DNA of 64,000 bases from Canna indica (taxonomy: Eukaryota > Streptophyta > Magnoliopsida > Zingiberales > Cannaceae). Shown here piece by piece: positions 34,401 to 52,466 of the stretch. A program made the translations under genes and the position numbers. Positions within the stretch are counted from its first letter, which is position 1. The number at the start of each line of letters is the position of its first letter. The notes below the pieces were generated by a model, which saw only the letters and a list, made by a program, of their open reading frames with translations, was not told the origin of the DNA and made no database searches. Where the stretch lies: positions 88,094,001-88,158,000 of the forward strand of contig CP136892.1 of assembly GCA_034359265.1 (NCBI GenBank). The letters run 5' to 3'.

Positions 34401-36117
34401 CCTCTGTTCAAGAGATATTTGTTTTGAAAAGGATCTCCCCCCTTTCTCAGTATTCAAGAATAATATAACCCTTAAACCCAATTGTCACAAGTAACTCCAC
34501 CATAGAATACATATTTAATTAAAAATAATTTTTTGATATCATTCAGGCATAATCTTATAGCATGTTTGATTCAGGGGATAAATGAGGATAGGATAGGCGA
34601 TGGATTTTAATCCCTTGTTTGGTGCTTGGGTTAAAAGAAATTAGGATTAGAAGAATACAAAATTAGTGTTATATCCGGTGTCCACCGGATAAAAAAATCC
34701 AGTCAATTCTTTCTCTCATTTGTTATCATATCCTATCGAGTGAAGCAAATGTATCATTAGGCTTCAAAAGGTTGAAGGATCGTATTTAAATTTTAAAAAC
34801 ACAAGACAGTAATTAAAGAATTTGACAAAGTAAAAAGTGAGAGGAAAGCAAGAACTAAATTGGATTTTAAAATGGAGAAAAGACCAAAAATAGAAGCCTA
34901 AACAGGAAGGATAAATCCGCAACACCAACCAATGAAAAATAAAGATTCCAGCATATACAAGAACTGCATAGGGTTAGTTTTGGCTAACATGAACAAGGCT
35001 TAATTACTTGAGAATGCCTTAAGTTCAGCCATTCAAATATGTGATAGATAAGCACGTTGCGCATCTGCCTACAACAGACAATGTGGACACATATGGCAAT
35101 TCATGCGGTCAGTCACATATTTCTACTGTGCGTTGTATATGCAATACATCCTAGGGCAGCATAGGCAAATACGGCAACATGGGTCGGTTTTTAAAAATAT
35201 GGACCAAGGTATCATGTCAATACTTCTCATGCTGATGCATGTTACTAGCAAATCCAAAAAGCGGTCAAGGAAACTCCTTGCTTTACATCAGAAATAGCAA
35301 AATTTGTCACGTTGTAAACCTTCAAGCTTTGCTTGAGGAAATAACTAGTGAAAATAAGACTATTCCGGCATTTGGAGAACCTTTCGAACTTTCAGAGAAC
35401 TGAAAACCTTTTAATTGGATTGGGGTGAACCATCACCGGACATCTTGCTTTTGATTGGATTGGGGTGAACCATCATCGGACATCAAGAAGAGGTTCCCAA
35501 ATAAGCAGTAATCCATAAGAGAAGAAGAAATAAACAAATATCAACATCCATCGATGAGCACTAACAAAAGGTCGGAAAAATCTAAATAAACAACAATTTT
35601 TACTCTACCGTACATCAGTTCGTAAACCCTACCCCCTTGTTCCAGACGGAAACAAGGGCAGCGGAGGCGCTGGGAAAAAGTATGCAAATAGATCATGAAA
35701 TGAATTGAACTGTCGCAACGGATCAAGAAGAAACCGAATCGACGACGAGAGAGAGAGTTGGGGAACCTGGGCCTTGTCGGCGAGGCGAACGACGAGACGC
35801 GAGACGGGGAGGGGAGACTCGTAGACGAAGGCGTGGTTGATGCACTCGTTGCGGAGGTAGCGGGAGAGGACGCGGCCGTCAGCAGTGAGGCCGGCGATGG
35901 CAACGCCTATGTGATCGTCTATCTTAAAGACCTTTCGCTGGTGGGAGGAGAGGTCAGAGGCGGCCTTATTGACGGTGGCAAGGACGACGTGGGAGGTGGA
36001 GCGGAGGCCTACGGCGGCGGCGCCCTGCTTGACGGCCTCCATGGCGTACTCCACCTGGAATAGCCGCCCCGCCGGGCTCCACGTGGTGACGTCGGTGTCG
36101 TACTGGTTCCGGAACAT
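31469..36117 (-). CDS. PAF: 20S proteasome subunit alpha type-1 (PAF)
   Basis: Two coding exons, 36117-35767 and 31906-31469, phase-0 intron, 262 residues. It is an outer-ring subunit of the 20S core, structural and not proteolytic. It starts [20 protein letters not shown], the alpha-subunit signature followed by [12 protein letters not shown]. Then come [35 protein letters not shown], and after the splice [37 protein letters not shown] and [11 protein letters not shown]. The acidic C-terminal tail ([18 protein letters not shown]) is usual for this subunit. The first exon is GC-rich and the 3.9-kb intron AT-rich. The ATG at 36117 is chosen because it begins the conserved MFRNQ. Confidence 0.97.
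33527..34296. repeat. Three-unit tandem repeat (about 257 bp each) in PAF intron
   Basis: Three consecutive copies begin at about 33527, 33782 and 34042 with AGAAGCTAGGATTGG-like sequence, then AGTTGGTTAAGAAAGAT, GCAAACAAAATTTAAGAAG, CCTTGAACTCTTAACAAGAA and GCCTTAGGTGCATCCTATA. Units differ by scattered substitutions and small indels. They do not code for protein. Confidence 0.9.
35414..35487. repeat. Short 40-bp direct repeat in PAF intron
   Basis: ATTGGATTGGGGTGAACCAT plus CACCGGACATC occurs twice, at about 35414 and 35454, with a single C/T difference. Confidence 0.85.
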
Positions 36118-36887
36118 GTTTGTTTCCTTTTTCCTCACTTCTTCTTCTTCCTTTTTTCCTCTCTTCCTCTTCTTCTTCTTCCTCTTCCACCCTACTCACG
36201 GTCTTAGATCTGCTGCTGTACGCTTTTTAACTTGTGTTTCTTCAGCTGGTAGCAATTTAATCTGCAGAGGGTTTTGCTTCTTCCCCAAGCCAGGGCTCAT
36301 CTTTTCTCTGGGCTGCCCTCTTTGGTCTGTTAGCCCTTATTTGGGCCAGACTACACACTTGGTTCTAAAATATGCAAAGCAATACTTACAAACTTTTACC
36401 TTTAATTTCCCCAAAAATAGTTGCTAATAATTTATTAAAATCTCGGTGAGTACGGGTGGGTGCTCCCTTGAAGGTGATGTAGTAGTGCCACTGTGCCAAC
36501 ATAGAATTAACGTGTTGGACGAATTCAGATGGGAAAAATGATAGCATTCCAATACGACAACAAGTTTTTACTTTTTGCCTTTAATTTCCCAAAACAATAG
36601 TTGCCAACAATTTATTAAAATCGTAGTGAGTACGGATGGGTGCTCCCTTGTAGTAGTACCAACATGGAATTAACGAGTTGGATGAATTCAGATGGGAAAA
36701 ATGATAGCATTCCAAAACGACAACCTACACAATGTTATTGGCATACAATAAGATGTCACACTGAACTCGAAAAGTCTGCCATTACAGTCCGATCTGAGGA
36801 TCCTAATGAGAAAAAGAAAAAGACCACAAAAGGACTAGTCCCGTTATTGGACACAGGGCTCTTCTCTCGCAGATAATGATTAGGATC
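36118..36887. repeat. PAF promoter region with a duplicated block of about 185 bp
   Basis: 36389-36558 and about 36572-36724 are two tandem copies (TTTAATTTCCCCAAAA, AGTGAGTACGG-TGGGTGCTC, AATTAACG-GTTGGA-GAATTC, GGGAAAAATGATAGCATTCC). The interval between the PAF start and the OTC stop is only 770 bp, so it should include both the PAF promoter (pyrimidine-rich CTTCTTCTTCC leader at about 36140-36190) and the OTC 3' UTR. Confidence 0.8.
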
Positions 36888-41785
<4,898 letters not shown>

Positions 41786-44700
41786 TTTGGTCGATTTGGT
41801 CGCGATATCAAGTTGGGCTTTTTTCGCTGCCCGGGAATGCCTTTATTATACAGGGGAAAATGAAATCACGAAAACACCCTGGACTTTGTTTCACATGAAA
41901 TTCAATTAGAATTAACAAATTCCGTATGATATAACTTATATCTTATCCAATTTGTTTAAATCAAATTAGATATATCAAAAATTTTGAAAATTTATAATTG
42001 TGTTGGCTCCGAGTAAAATAGTCGAATATTAATAATTTAATGCTTAAGTTTTATTTTACCAATATATTATTTTAAAAATTATAAAATTAAATTTAAATAA
42101 TTATTTTTATCATAATAATAAACAATTTTGATAAAATATCTCTAAAAATTAAATTAAATTTGACTTGTCATAAATGTGACTTATGATGGGAAAAGAAAAT
42201 TTTCAAAAATTTTAATTCCCAACCCTCCACTCAAGAGGATATTTTTATCTCATTATAATCGGAGTTAGATCCGATCATATTCAACTTGAACGATATTCGA
42301 AACTTGTAGCAAATGAATGATAGGATTAGGCAAATCCTATCCACCAATCATATATCGTGAAACAAATATATTGTAATTGATTTTGCTCAAGTTCTACCTG
42401 CCTTGTGATATTTCTAACATTTTGTTAGCAATATAATTAAAATTTCAACTAAAAAAATTAACCCAAGACGATCCAAAAATATGAGCAATTACGAGTGATG
42501 ATATAATTAAAGACCATTTAATTATCTACAAAAGCTTTTGGTATTTATATTTGCATGTTTAAATCAATTAAATTGTTTGATTAGTTATAGCTTGTAATTA
42601 AAGGATTTTATTTCATCCTCTAACTCATGACAGTTTCCTTCTTCGCTCGCAACTCTCATGATGGCCTCCTATCGCTCGTGACAATTTCATTTTTTCTCTC
42701 GCTTGCATTAGCTCATAATAATTTTCCTCTCTCACTCACATTAGCTTCCTTCTCGCTCGTGATAATATCTCTCTCACATGCAGCGAACTATCTATTATGT
42801 ATTTGCGATCAACCACACATGCAAAAAAAAGCTACTTGAGTTATTAGTAACAAGCACTAGGTTGCAATTCATATATGCGTGAACATTTGATTTTTCATTC
42901 AGAATTTTTTCTCACTATTTGCATTACAGATAACCAAATGCATGCCCCCTTAATATTCAACTAAATTTCATTACAGGTCATGGTCCAATCATGCAGTAGC
43001 ACAGTTGATGATATGTTTCCAAAATGCCTTGTCTATGTCTTCTCTCGTTCTCTATTTGTATCATCTTTTAAAATAGGTTTTGACAAGCATGCATGTCCCC
43101 ACCTCGTCTTTCAAGGAGGGTCCCTTTCGCATAAAATATCGGGCAATATAGAAGAGTAGTAGTTAATTAGAATCATTTGGCAGCGGGAGTTATATAAATC
43201 TGCGTATTGCACGATTTCATATAAATATATAAATAAACTAATCAATTAAATATGCAAAAAACTCAACATATGCACTTTTTTATTTTTAATTACAAATCAT
43301 TATTGTCGCTGAAATATATTGCAAATCTCAATGTAATATAATTGCATTTTTTTTTTGATGTATGAATATTATATATAAATATATTGCTTTTCATATGTTA
43401 GACGATAATATACAACTTATAAATAGCATTTATATACTCATAATAACATCCGATTAAGTTAATTTTAATAAGCTTCACGTAATTGATTTACTAAAGTACC
43501 TATGTCGATGATTAAATGTACTTATATTGTCAATTAATGTTTGGTTATCATCAAATTTAAGTGTATTACAAATTAAGATAGGTCTCCGATGGCCGGTGCC
43601 GATCACATAACAATAAAACGACATTAATAAAATTGCTCGTTTTATTATATATTAATGCCGTTTGATTATAAATTATTTTAGTAAGCTTTGAGTAATTCAT
43701 TTACTGAGGTGCCAATGCGGATTTAAACCAATGGCAATGATTAAATGTACTTATATTATTAATTTTTGCCAAACTTAATAAGCTCATTATAAGAATGAGA
43801 AATAATGGTACAATCAAGTACGAGATTTACTAAGGATCGAATCTCAGACGTCTAGAAAATATTCATAATATTATCATCAATTATGCTATTCACAGTTTGC
43901 TAAATGTATTTATATTGTCAATTAATGTTTGGTTACAATTAAATTTAAGAGTATTACAAATTATTTCGATTCAATATAATGGAATTTAAAATTTTGTAAT
44001 ATTCATATTAGAGTCTTACTATATTCTCCTAATAATTCGTCTAATAATACTCTTAATCACTCACAATGATATCAGTGGTAATTTCATTAATAATTATGAG
44101 CACTTTATTATATGTGAGTATTAAAAAAATTATTAGGCAGATGAGTTAGGAGGATTTAGCATTTTTCTTCTGATTAACCTATAAATTTTATCATGCACAA
44201 TAAAATTAAAACTATAGAGCAGAAAGTTTTTGCGGAAAAAAATTGATTAGTGTTGAAAATATGATTAATTTATTTCACGTTATAAAACACGCAATCGATT
44301 GCGTCATCGACCTTTAGGATTTGCGGCTGAACGCGATCACTACGGTGAAAGGTTTGGCTTATTGCCCAAGACTCTCGGGGAAATATGCCGGAAGAGGAAC
44401 GCACACCCAAAAGTTTCCTCCCGTCTACGAACCTGCTTTCTTATTTGCTGCAAGCTGTGGACGTGACGGGTGAAGAACAGAGTGGGCGATGGACGAGGAT
44501 GGCAAGAATTGATCATGTGCTGAATCGTATCGTTGTCTCTTTTGTTATTCTTCCGTGTGTATATTTATATATATATATAATATGTTTTCATTTTAGTAGT
44601 CGTCGACAGCGAAGCTCTTCGAACACGAGAACCATCTAGGGTTTCAACTTGTCATCTCTAAGCGAGGTAAAGTCTCTCCCGAAATTTCTCTTTCTTTTCC

Positions 44701-45070
44701 TCTTTTCGTGCATAATCTACCAATTTTAGGGTCGGGTACCATCTAGATTTCGCCCCTTGGTCGTCTCCCGATCGGTTCCTCCCCCAAGTCCATCTTCATC
44801 CTATATTGATTGCCAACCCGATTCTCTATTTTGAGATCGTTCTGAATTAAGGTTTCGTAATCTGAGCCAGGGAAACATCCTTTGCTAATTTCTTTTTGAT
44901 TTGGGGATTTCTGGGTAGGCATCGGCTAAGTAGAGGAAAGCATCGTTGGTTTTGCGTGCGAGGTAGTTACATATTTGGTGGAATCTCTGTGGTACAGGGC
45001 ATCGGTGATCTACAAGATGCGATCTCTTACGTGCCGGGAGGGTTGATTTTTTCCTTGTCTCCTCGTCGTG
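41786..45070. other. Divergent intergenic region between OTC and the plus-strand gene
   Basis: About 3.3 kb, mostly AT-rich. Diverged repeats of the block GATTAAATGTACTTATATTGTCAATTAATGTTTGGTTA lie near 43510, 43735 and 43905 (compared in short pieces). A 5' UTR intron of the plus-strand gene is plausible from about 44668 (GCGAG|GTAAAG) to 44997 (GTACAG|GGCATC). No other gene seen. Confidence 0.5.
45017..45046 (+). promoter_or_regulatory. Upstream ORF of 9 codons before the tail-anchored gene
   Basis: ATG at 45017 reads nine codons to TGA at 45044-45046, ending 24 bp before the main ATG at 45071. It could lower initiation at the main start, but its context and conservation are unknown. Confidence 0.4.
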
Positions 45071-47970
45071 ATGCCGACCTTCACCGCGATCGCCTTGGAA
45101 AGGCTTTTGGAGCCCGGGTCTCGAAATCCTGCTCCGAAGCTGCCTCCGGTGCCGATCACGGTGGAAAGGGCGGCACACGACTCCAGGACAAGGAAGAGTG
45201 TTCTTCGACCCAACATTTCACCCGCTCTGTATGCCACACCGGAGAGCACTCCCCTTCCGGATTCCCCGTCGTCGTTTATTTCAGACTCGCCCTATCTTAT
45301 CAACCATAAGAGACGCGGGCCTCGTCTCATCAAAAGCGTCCCGGAGAATGATGTCATCGGCGGACAGCTTATGCAGTCGGAGGTAGAGCAGAAGGTGGAG
45401 TTAGCGAAAGAAAATAAGCGTGACGCTGAGGACCACAAAGCTGATGGATCATCCACAGATGAATGCACTGTGGGTAACGGGCAAAATGCTAATTCAGATC
45501 GAGGGGTGATTGGAGCTCAGGAATTGGTGTCATCTGTTTCTGTTGACCCTGACAGAGATGATGACACCGATGACTTCTTTGACATGCACAGCATTGCCAG
45601 TAATTCAGAGGTTGATGATACCTATGGGCGGTTCAAACCAAATACTCCTCTGGGGGAGTACTATGATGCACTTGAAGGTATTTTTCTTATGGAAATCATA
45701 CTTTTATTTACATGATTGTGTTGGACCATATATTTATCATCCTTCACTGTTTCTAGGTCTAAATTTTTACTTGGCCTGCAAATTCATCCATAAGTCAAAT
45801 GGGTGTAATTATTGGTATCCTTATTGAAACCATGTAAATCCATCAGAAAATAGAAAAATACTTGCCATTTGATTTTTTTTGGTGTCGATTCTACATGATT
45901 TAAACAATTTTTTCTAAGATATTGTTTAAGATATATATTTTATTTTTTCCTTTTGGTTAGCTTTGGATGCTTCAAGTAAGAGAGTATTGAAGTGGAGGCT
46001 TGTAAGTTTAGCACTTTGTCTAGCTTTATTCAGGGCTGATTCATCTCAAGACTGAAGATTCTGTGGTTGGGAGTTGAAAAAACTCTTATAAAAACATTAA
46101 TTTGGAAAAAAAATTATAGTTTCCATCATTGTATTTATACTAGTTTGTTATGCATGCCTAGAATATCGGAAAAAGCATGCACCCTAGTTCTTTTTAAACA
46201 TATGATTGAGCTTCTTTTGACAAAATAATTACCCAATCATCTTAAGTGAAATGCTTATACGTATTTGCATTGCTTTTCTGCCTGATATGGTACTTGAAAT
46301 GAGAAACAACTAAAACCTTTATGATGTTTTAATTTATGTGGATCAAGCATATTTTCTTGATACCTTGATTGTACAAGGTGGCATTATATCTATTTGTATA
46401 AACATGGTTAATGATTGACTATTAATTTTGTTTTTCTACATTTTAGAAACCAGGAAACCGAGCTTATTTAATTTTCTTCTGTCATTGTAGAGATTTCTAG
46501 TGGTGGTACATCATATTCTTCCTTTCGGGGGTTTGAAGAAGAACTGCGAGAGATGAAGCTTACTCTCTTGATGGAGATACAGAAGCGGAAGCAAGCTGAA
46601 GAATCGCTGGAGAGTTTGCAAAACCTGTGGAAGAGACTGTCTCATCATCTGTCATTTTTAGGCCTCAGTTTTCCTCTTCCACCAATTGTCTATGAGGATA
46701 TCGATGCACAGTTAAACTCAGATCCTGTAGAAGAGTTGTCCCAGCAGGTGGTTGTTTCACGTTTTGTGGCTGATGCTGTTGCACGGGCTTGTGCCCGTGC
46801 TGAGGTTCAGCTGGAGATGGAACCTCAAATTGCATCGAAGAACTTTGAGCTAGCTAGGTTATCAGATCGGCTCCAGTACTATGAGGCTGCAAATAGAGAA
46901 ATGTCTCAGAGGAATCAAGAGGCCATTGGTGAGGACGGTGAACTTTATTGTCATTGTTATTTAATTTAATTTTTAGTCATGATTTTTAATTTTAAGTGAC
47001 AGTTGTATCTATCAGTAAGTTTTCACTTCATTATTAATGCTTATAAAGAAGATCCTACTGCACCATTTAGGTTAGGTTATGTTGACTAAGATATCCAATT
47101 CTATATGGGGACAGTGAGTTCTAATAAAAAGTGTGTTTTTTTGGTATTCGTGAAATTTGAAAAGGTGGAGAATCTTGTAGAGTCTTTGGTGCCCAGCTAT
47201 TATTATTCATTTAATTTTAAAGAAAAATCCTCCTTGTTTCCTTCTCAAATTTTCAGTTCATAGTTCTTTCTCATTAGAATTTTAGTTATGTAGAAGGTGA
47301 CAAAATAGAGAAAGTAAATGATAGATTAGATCCAAATTACTAATCATGTAGCAACTAAGAGTCGATGATCAAAATATTTTAAAGGTATCTCCATAAAATT
47401 GTAATATTTTATTTTTTCTTGGGGTTTAATGCAGAATTTTTAGTGAAATTCTTTCAAGTTTCGATTAGATTTGCCTACTATTTACCCTTTTTACTGCCGT
47501 GATATGTTTACTTTATAAGATTTACTTGTGGATTCTTATTTGCTGTTTGGTAATGAATTTTCAATCTTCAATGAGCAGGACTGCAACATTTACATATGAA
47601 TAAATTAATATTAATGTAAATGTTAATATGCGAGTTATTGGATTCTGATTGTACACATGATAAACTTCTTGAAGTACTTAAATAATTTTCAAACAGAACA
47701 TGTTTATGCTGCAATATGCCTGCAGGAACTAAACCACATTTATCATTAGTTAGTTTCGTCTGAATTGACTAGTGGTGTTTATGATATGAATTTGGTGCAG
47801 AAATGGCACGACAAGAACGGAACAAGCGCAAGAGGAGACAAAAGTGGCTTTGGAGCTCAGTTTGTCTTGCCATTACCCTTGGTGGTGGTGCTATAGCATG
47901 GTCCTATCTTCCCTCACCAGAGCCAACTCTTCCAGAAAGTGATACTGCAACTAGTCATGAACCTGAATGA
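45071..47970 (+). CDS. Tail-anchored coiled-coil protein, unknown function
   Basis: Three exons: 45071-45677, 46491-46928 and 47801-47970, giving 404 residues. The N-terminal half is low in order: MPTFTAIALERLLEPGSRN, then RPNISPALYATPESTPLPDS and PYLINHKRRGPRLIKS, which look like a conserved plant motif block, then an acidic region (DPDRDDDTDDFFDMHSIAS). Residues about 210-250 form a coiled coil (EEELREMKLTLLMEIQKRKQ). A second helical region holds DAVARACARAEVQLEME. Near the C-terminus, a basic stretch (RQERNKRKRRQKW) precedes one transmembrane segment (SSVCLAITLGGGAIAWSYLP) and a short acidic tail, a layout fitting a tail-anchored membrane protein. I recall similar uncharacterised plant proteins but no function. 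Junctions are in frame with GT-AG. Confidence 0.85.
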
Positions 47971-48689
47971 AGACAAATCACAATGAGTAGCTTATCTTAT
48001 GCAATAATTTTTTGTTCTAACAAAATTTTATCTTCATAGTTAAAGCTGTATAATATATGTGAGGTTTCTCCCATACTGGTTGGCAGTTTTGAGAGTATCT
48101 TTCCTTGGTCCTTTTCCTGCATCATGAGTGGGTAATTTCCATTCACTACTTATGTTCGTTCTTAGCTGCAAAACTGGCCTCTCTTTGCAGCTAAACTAAA
48201 TAATAATACTACAGGAAAACATTTTTAGTAGTTGGTTGTGAAATTCTGGAATTCTCATATGATGTGTGTTTTATTGGAGACAAAATGCCATAGCTTTTCA
48301 TGTTATATGCGATAGCTGCTTTAGAAGGAAACCTATTTACCGCCCAATCTGTGCTCCTATAATCTGAGGCTGCAAAGCAGTGCTTAGATTAATCCTTTGT
48401 GATTTCTAGCTTAGTTTGGAAGCCATTAGATGAATAAAAATAATCCAGCAAGTTGAATTCAATTTTACCATTTCGAATGGTTTGGTGTCCTTCGTTAAAT
48501 CAAATGTGGTATTACCAAACACAATTACATAAATCTGCATAACAAACACGCAGACCCATTGTATTCTCGTCCAAAAAATACACTTTGATTTTAATTTTAA
48601 ATTTTCAAATTCAATTAGGGCGTAGTAGAGTGCAGATGAGAATGACTTCCTTCACACGCCATCATCCTACATGCCATTTGCATGTCCAT
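47971..48689. other. Convergent 3' region
   Basis: 719 bp between the stops of two convergent genes. It holds both 3' UTRs; AATAAA-like signals include one near 48434 for the plus-strand gene. No other feature seen. Confidence 0.6.
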
Positions 48690-51600
48690 CTATGCTTCCT
48701 CTTTGAGGCAATGCCGGACCATGTAGACGACGAAAGCCGCACAGAATGTTGCAGAGCCCAGAACCACCACAACGCGAACCCATATGTACGAAATAAAGGC
48801 TCTTAATACAAAAGAGTGCCACATCCAAAACCATGTAACACCACAGATGAACCCCAATAAACCACCTACAACAACTTGGCTCATAGTGTGGAGACGATGT
48901 GACACCCGAAGCCATGACTGCAACAACAAATGCCAAAAATGTCATCATAAAAGTAATAGTTAACTACTTTAATTTCCTCAAACAGACATCTTTTCTAAGA
49001 ATAACAAAAGCTAACTAAACGTAAAGAAGATTATACAAAGTTATAAACCTTAAGATGAGTATCCATAGTAACGAGATTCTCAACACTAATTAAGAGGCAT
49101 TTCATAAACAAGGTTACAAGGATACGCGTAAAAGTTGGATTTGTAATAAGCATGTATGGTTTGTAATTGCTCCTACCTTTTATGTAATTTGAGTTCTTAT
49201 TTAGCAAAAAATTCTTTAATTTCTATACAAACAACTTCTAATTTAAATTCATCTGTTAGAAGGCAACACAGGCAAATAATATATAGGGTATATCGTCAAG
49301 ATAAAAACAAGAGAAATTAAGATTTGAGGTGTCAGCCTGATCAACTGGATTTATTCTATATTTTCCTGAGCTTTTTCAATCTCACATAACATACATGTCA
49401 TGCTTTCTACGAGTCACTAATCACTATATTCCCATGAGATTAGCCGTCTCCCATCACCATGTTTTTACATCATCAGTTGCTTGAAAAAGACAGCTACTGT
49501 GTTATCGCATTGAAGCTAATCACCTAAAGGGATTTTTGCTCTTTTCTTTTTGTAATTTCTAGCTGTTGAAATGCACCAAATAATATGAAGCTTATTTTCA
49601 TCAATATTGAGCAATTTATTTATTCAATTATTGATGTGATTTAAGAGAATTAAAAGGTGTAATAGATAGTCCAATATGAGAGGTTTAATGAGAGAATTAT
49701 ATAATTCAAGTAGGAATTATATAAACAAGTTTTATATGCTCAAGAAGGGATATATGAAGAGGTGCATTCATGTTGTTTGTGAAAACTAGGCTTTAGTCTC
49801 ACATTGGAAAAAGTGCTAATTTTATATTTTAGTTTATAAGCACTAGTGTGTATGCTTAATTACTTGTGTGGACAAAAGGGAGGGTCAAGAGGTGCACAGC
49901 AATCGCGATCGCGTCGCTAAGTCGCAATTGATGCTTTTAGGTGCACTTTGCACTTCGTACGTACGCATCATCGCTAGGAGCTTAGCTGCGAGCTCACCTT
50001 TTTGTCATGTCTGACCTTGATTCGAACCTAGTTTTTTGACTATTGGAATTCGACAGTTACTTGAAAATATTGCACTTATATATGATCAATTGCTAATTAA
50101 TTTCGAGATTATTTGCTCATTAATCAAAATCGGCTGGTACTAAGTCTTCAACTATGAGCATCAATTGAGAAAATAATCCTGCATTGATCTACATATACTC
50201 ATCTCGAAATCTCTCTTAGTGGATCTTATCTCTCTCCCTTCTCTTCTTCCTCCTACAACCTATTGCAATTTCTAAGGGCTTGATCAATCCTAGAGGTGTA
50301 TTGCTACGGGGCAATAGAGACCTTAAGGACAGGGATTACCCGTCAATCCTTTAGATCTTTCTCGAATCCACCTACCATATAACACTAGCACCATTGTAAT
50401 TTCATAATGCAAGCTAGCAGGAATAAATTATGCAATGTTGGCTATAGAAACATATATTTCGGTTCTCTAATTATGTAATATCATACTTATTGCTGCAAGA
50501 TGTCAAGTTGGCTGCTTAGCTGAATGATAAAGAATGAACATCTTATATAGCATGATTCTATAGGTGACAATAGAACTCCAAATGACATAAAGCCACATTT
50601 AACCTCCTCATTTGGTGAACTAGTTAGGATTTCTTTGTCAATAGGTTAGGGGATACTTAATGCCTATATGAATTTGCTCTCACGATTAGAAAAAGATACT
50701 AGCTAAAATAAATGACATGCCAATTGAAGTGAAATACTAGGATTGTTCTTACAAGATAGGAGCTGAACACTAAGGAGATGCTCCCTACAGTCACTGTGAA
50801 TAAATTGATCCCCATCCCGTGGATCACTGCATCAGATTCAGATGAAAACAGATGACAAATTATTACTTTCAAAACATAAATTTGGCATGGAAAAAGACTA
50901 TTTAACAATAGCAAAACATGTCATAAATACAGAAAAGATGACATAGTGCCTATCATTTAATTATGTCATGAATAATACCACATTGTCTATCCCTTAGAAG
51001 ATGACATCTGAAGCAGCCTTCTAAACTCAGCCTTGTGTTTCATAAGCATTAACATATCATTTTAATGCTCTTGTTTCTGCAGTTGTTTTTGCGGTCGTTT
51101 TTGCAAAATCTTACCAGTGATAATTGTTTAGCCTCCTAAACTAATTATTACTTTAGTTAAAGATGCTACATTCATTATAGTTCAAGGACAAGTAGTTGTC
51201 TATTGGCTATATATGCAGGTAAAATATATAATGCAAGAAAAGCTGCTTGAATTTGTAGGTAAGTTAAACTGTTGAGTTTCTTCTTTCATGCCATCATCTC
51301 AATTTCTATAACCCAAATTGCAGAGATGTGCAGGATCCAGATGATCTACTCGTGAAATTTTAAATCTGTCAATTAGTAGAACTTACTTAAAAGAATAACA
51401 AATGCTTCTGCATAGAAGATGGATTGTGCATGCGATGATGGCATTCCAGGATCAGATCTCAAACCAGAGACAGGTCTATCATGGTTTAATACCCATTTCA
51501 GGCCAACCGACAGTGATGTATTTAGAACCGATCCCATGGCAGCCCACAAGACCTCCGCATCATGTTTGAACAGAATGGCAAGGGCAATGATAGCAGCCAC

Positions 51601-52466
51601 AATCCACTTGCTCTGACACCAAAAACAAAACCCTCATAAGAAGAAGCACAAACTGAGGACTAATATGTTGATTGAAAATTCGGATTACTGTAGAATATGC
51701 AAGTAAAAAAAGTTTGTTTCTTTCTCAAGAAGTTGCCAATCTAAAATCTATATTAGAAACAAACACTATATAGCATAAAGCTTTGCTCACATTTGTAGGT
51801 CATCTATGGTGTTTAAGCATAACCCCAAGAGTAAGAGTATAAAGACACATCAAGAAGTTGTTTATGTAGGCATTAGGCTAAGTGCTAGTTATCCACCCAA
51901 TGCATCCGCGAGAACTACCTTGTTCAAGCTAATAAATCAGAAAGCGTTGTTTTTTAGTTTACATTTGGTTGGTTCAATTCAGAAACGACGTTAAATGGAG
52001 TCACGTATGCAATAAGAACTGCCGAGGTTGGAGCTTCTGGGAGATGCATGAATAACAGGTAGAATAATTCGAGAAAACCACTAGAGAAGGTAAAAAAAGC
52101 AAGTATAGAAAAGATCTGAGTCGAACTAACCATCCGGTTGAGAACCGAACCGACGTCTCTCCGAGAAAATCCACGGACCAAGTCGGCATGCTCTTGATCA
52201 AGAATCGCTTCCGCCTCCCCCATTAATCTACCCTCCTCCTCGGTACCCTGACGGCGGTCCCCTAGAGCAGCGCCTCTGGCTAACTCGGTCATGCCAGCTC
52301 GACAAAATGAGAGCGTTGACCTTCTGCCGAGGTGGAATGATTTTGACCCGGGGCGAGGGGTGAAGATGGGATTTTTAGTCGCGGGACGATGACGATGATG
52401 ATGATGACGATGCAAGGAAGGTTTGATGGGAGTAAAATGGACGGCAAAGGAAGCAGAGGATGGCAT
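48690..52466 (-). CDS. LPPE: Lipid phosphate phosphatase epsilon, chloroplastic (PAP2 family)
   Basis: Four exons: 52466-52131, 51612-51387, 50826-50753 and 48917-48690, giving 287 residues. LPP-epsilon proteins dephosphorylate phosphatidic acid to diacylglycerol in plastid membranes for glycolipid synthesis. The N-terminus is His/Arg/Ser-rich (residues 1-58), fitting a transit peptide. Membrane helices follow. PAP2 motifs: C1 is KWVLNHDRP, C2 is the GMPSSHAQS segment, C3 is LRVSHRLHTMSQV. C3 has Gln where classical PAP2 enzymes have the charge-relay Asp, apparently usual in the epsilon subgroup. The end is VRHCLKEEA. The start at 52466 is the first in-frame ATG; an out-of-frame ATG at 52542 precedes it. 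The intron before exon 4 contains a possible solo LTR. Confidence 0.93.
49635..50400. mobile_element. Possible solo LTR or LTR fragment in LPPE intron 3
   Basis: Features resemble plant Copia LTRs: a TTTAGTCTCACATTGG segment (about 49793), a short transcript-like region, and a run near 50280-50330 reading AGAGGTGTATTGCTACGGGG then AAGGACAGGGATTACCCG. No internal domain, primer-binding site or clean target duplication could be fixed, so the borders are approximate. Confidence 0.35.
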
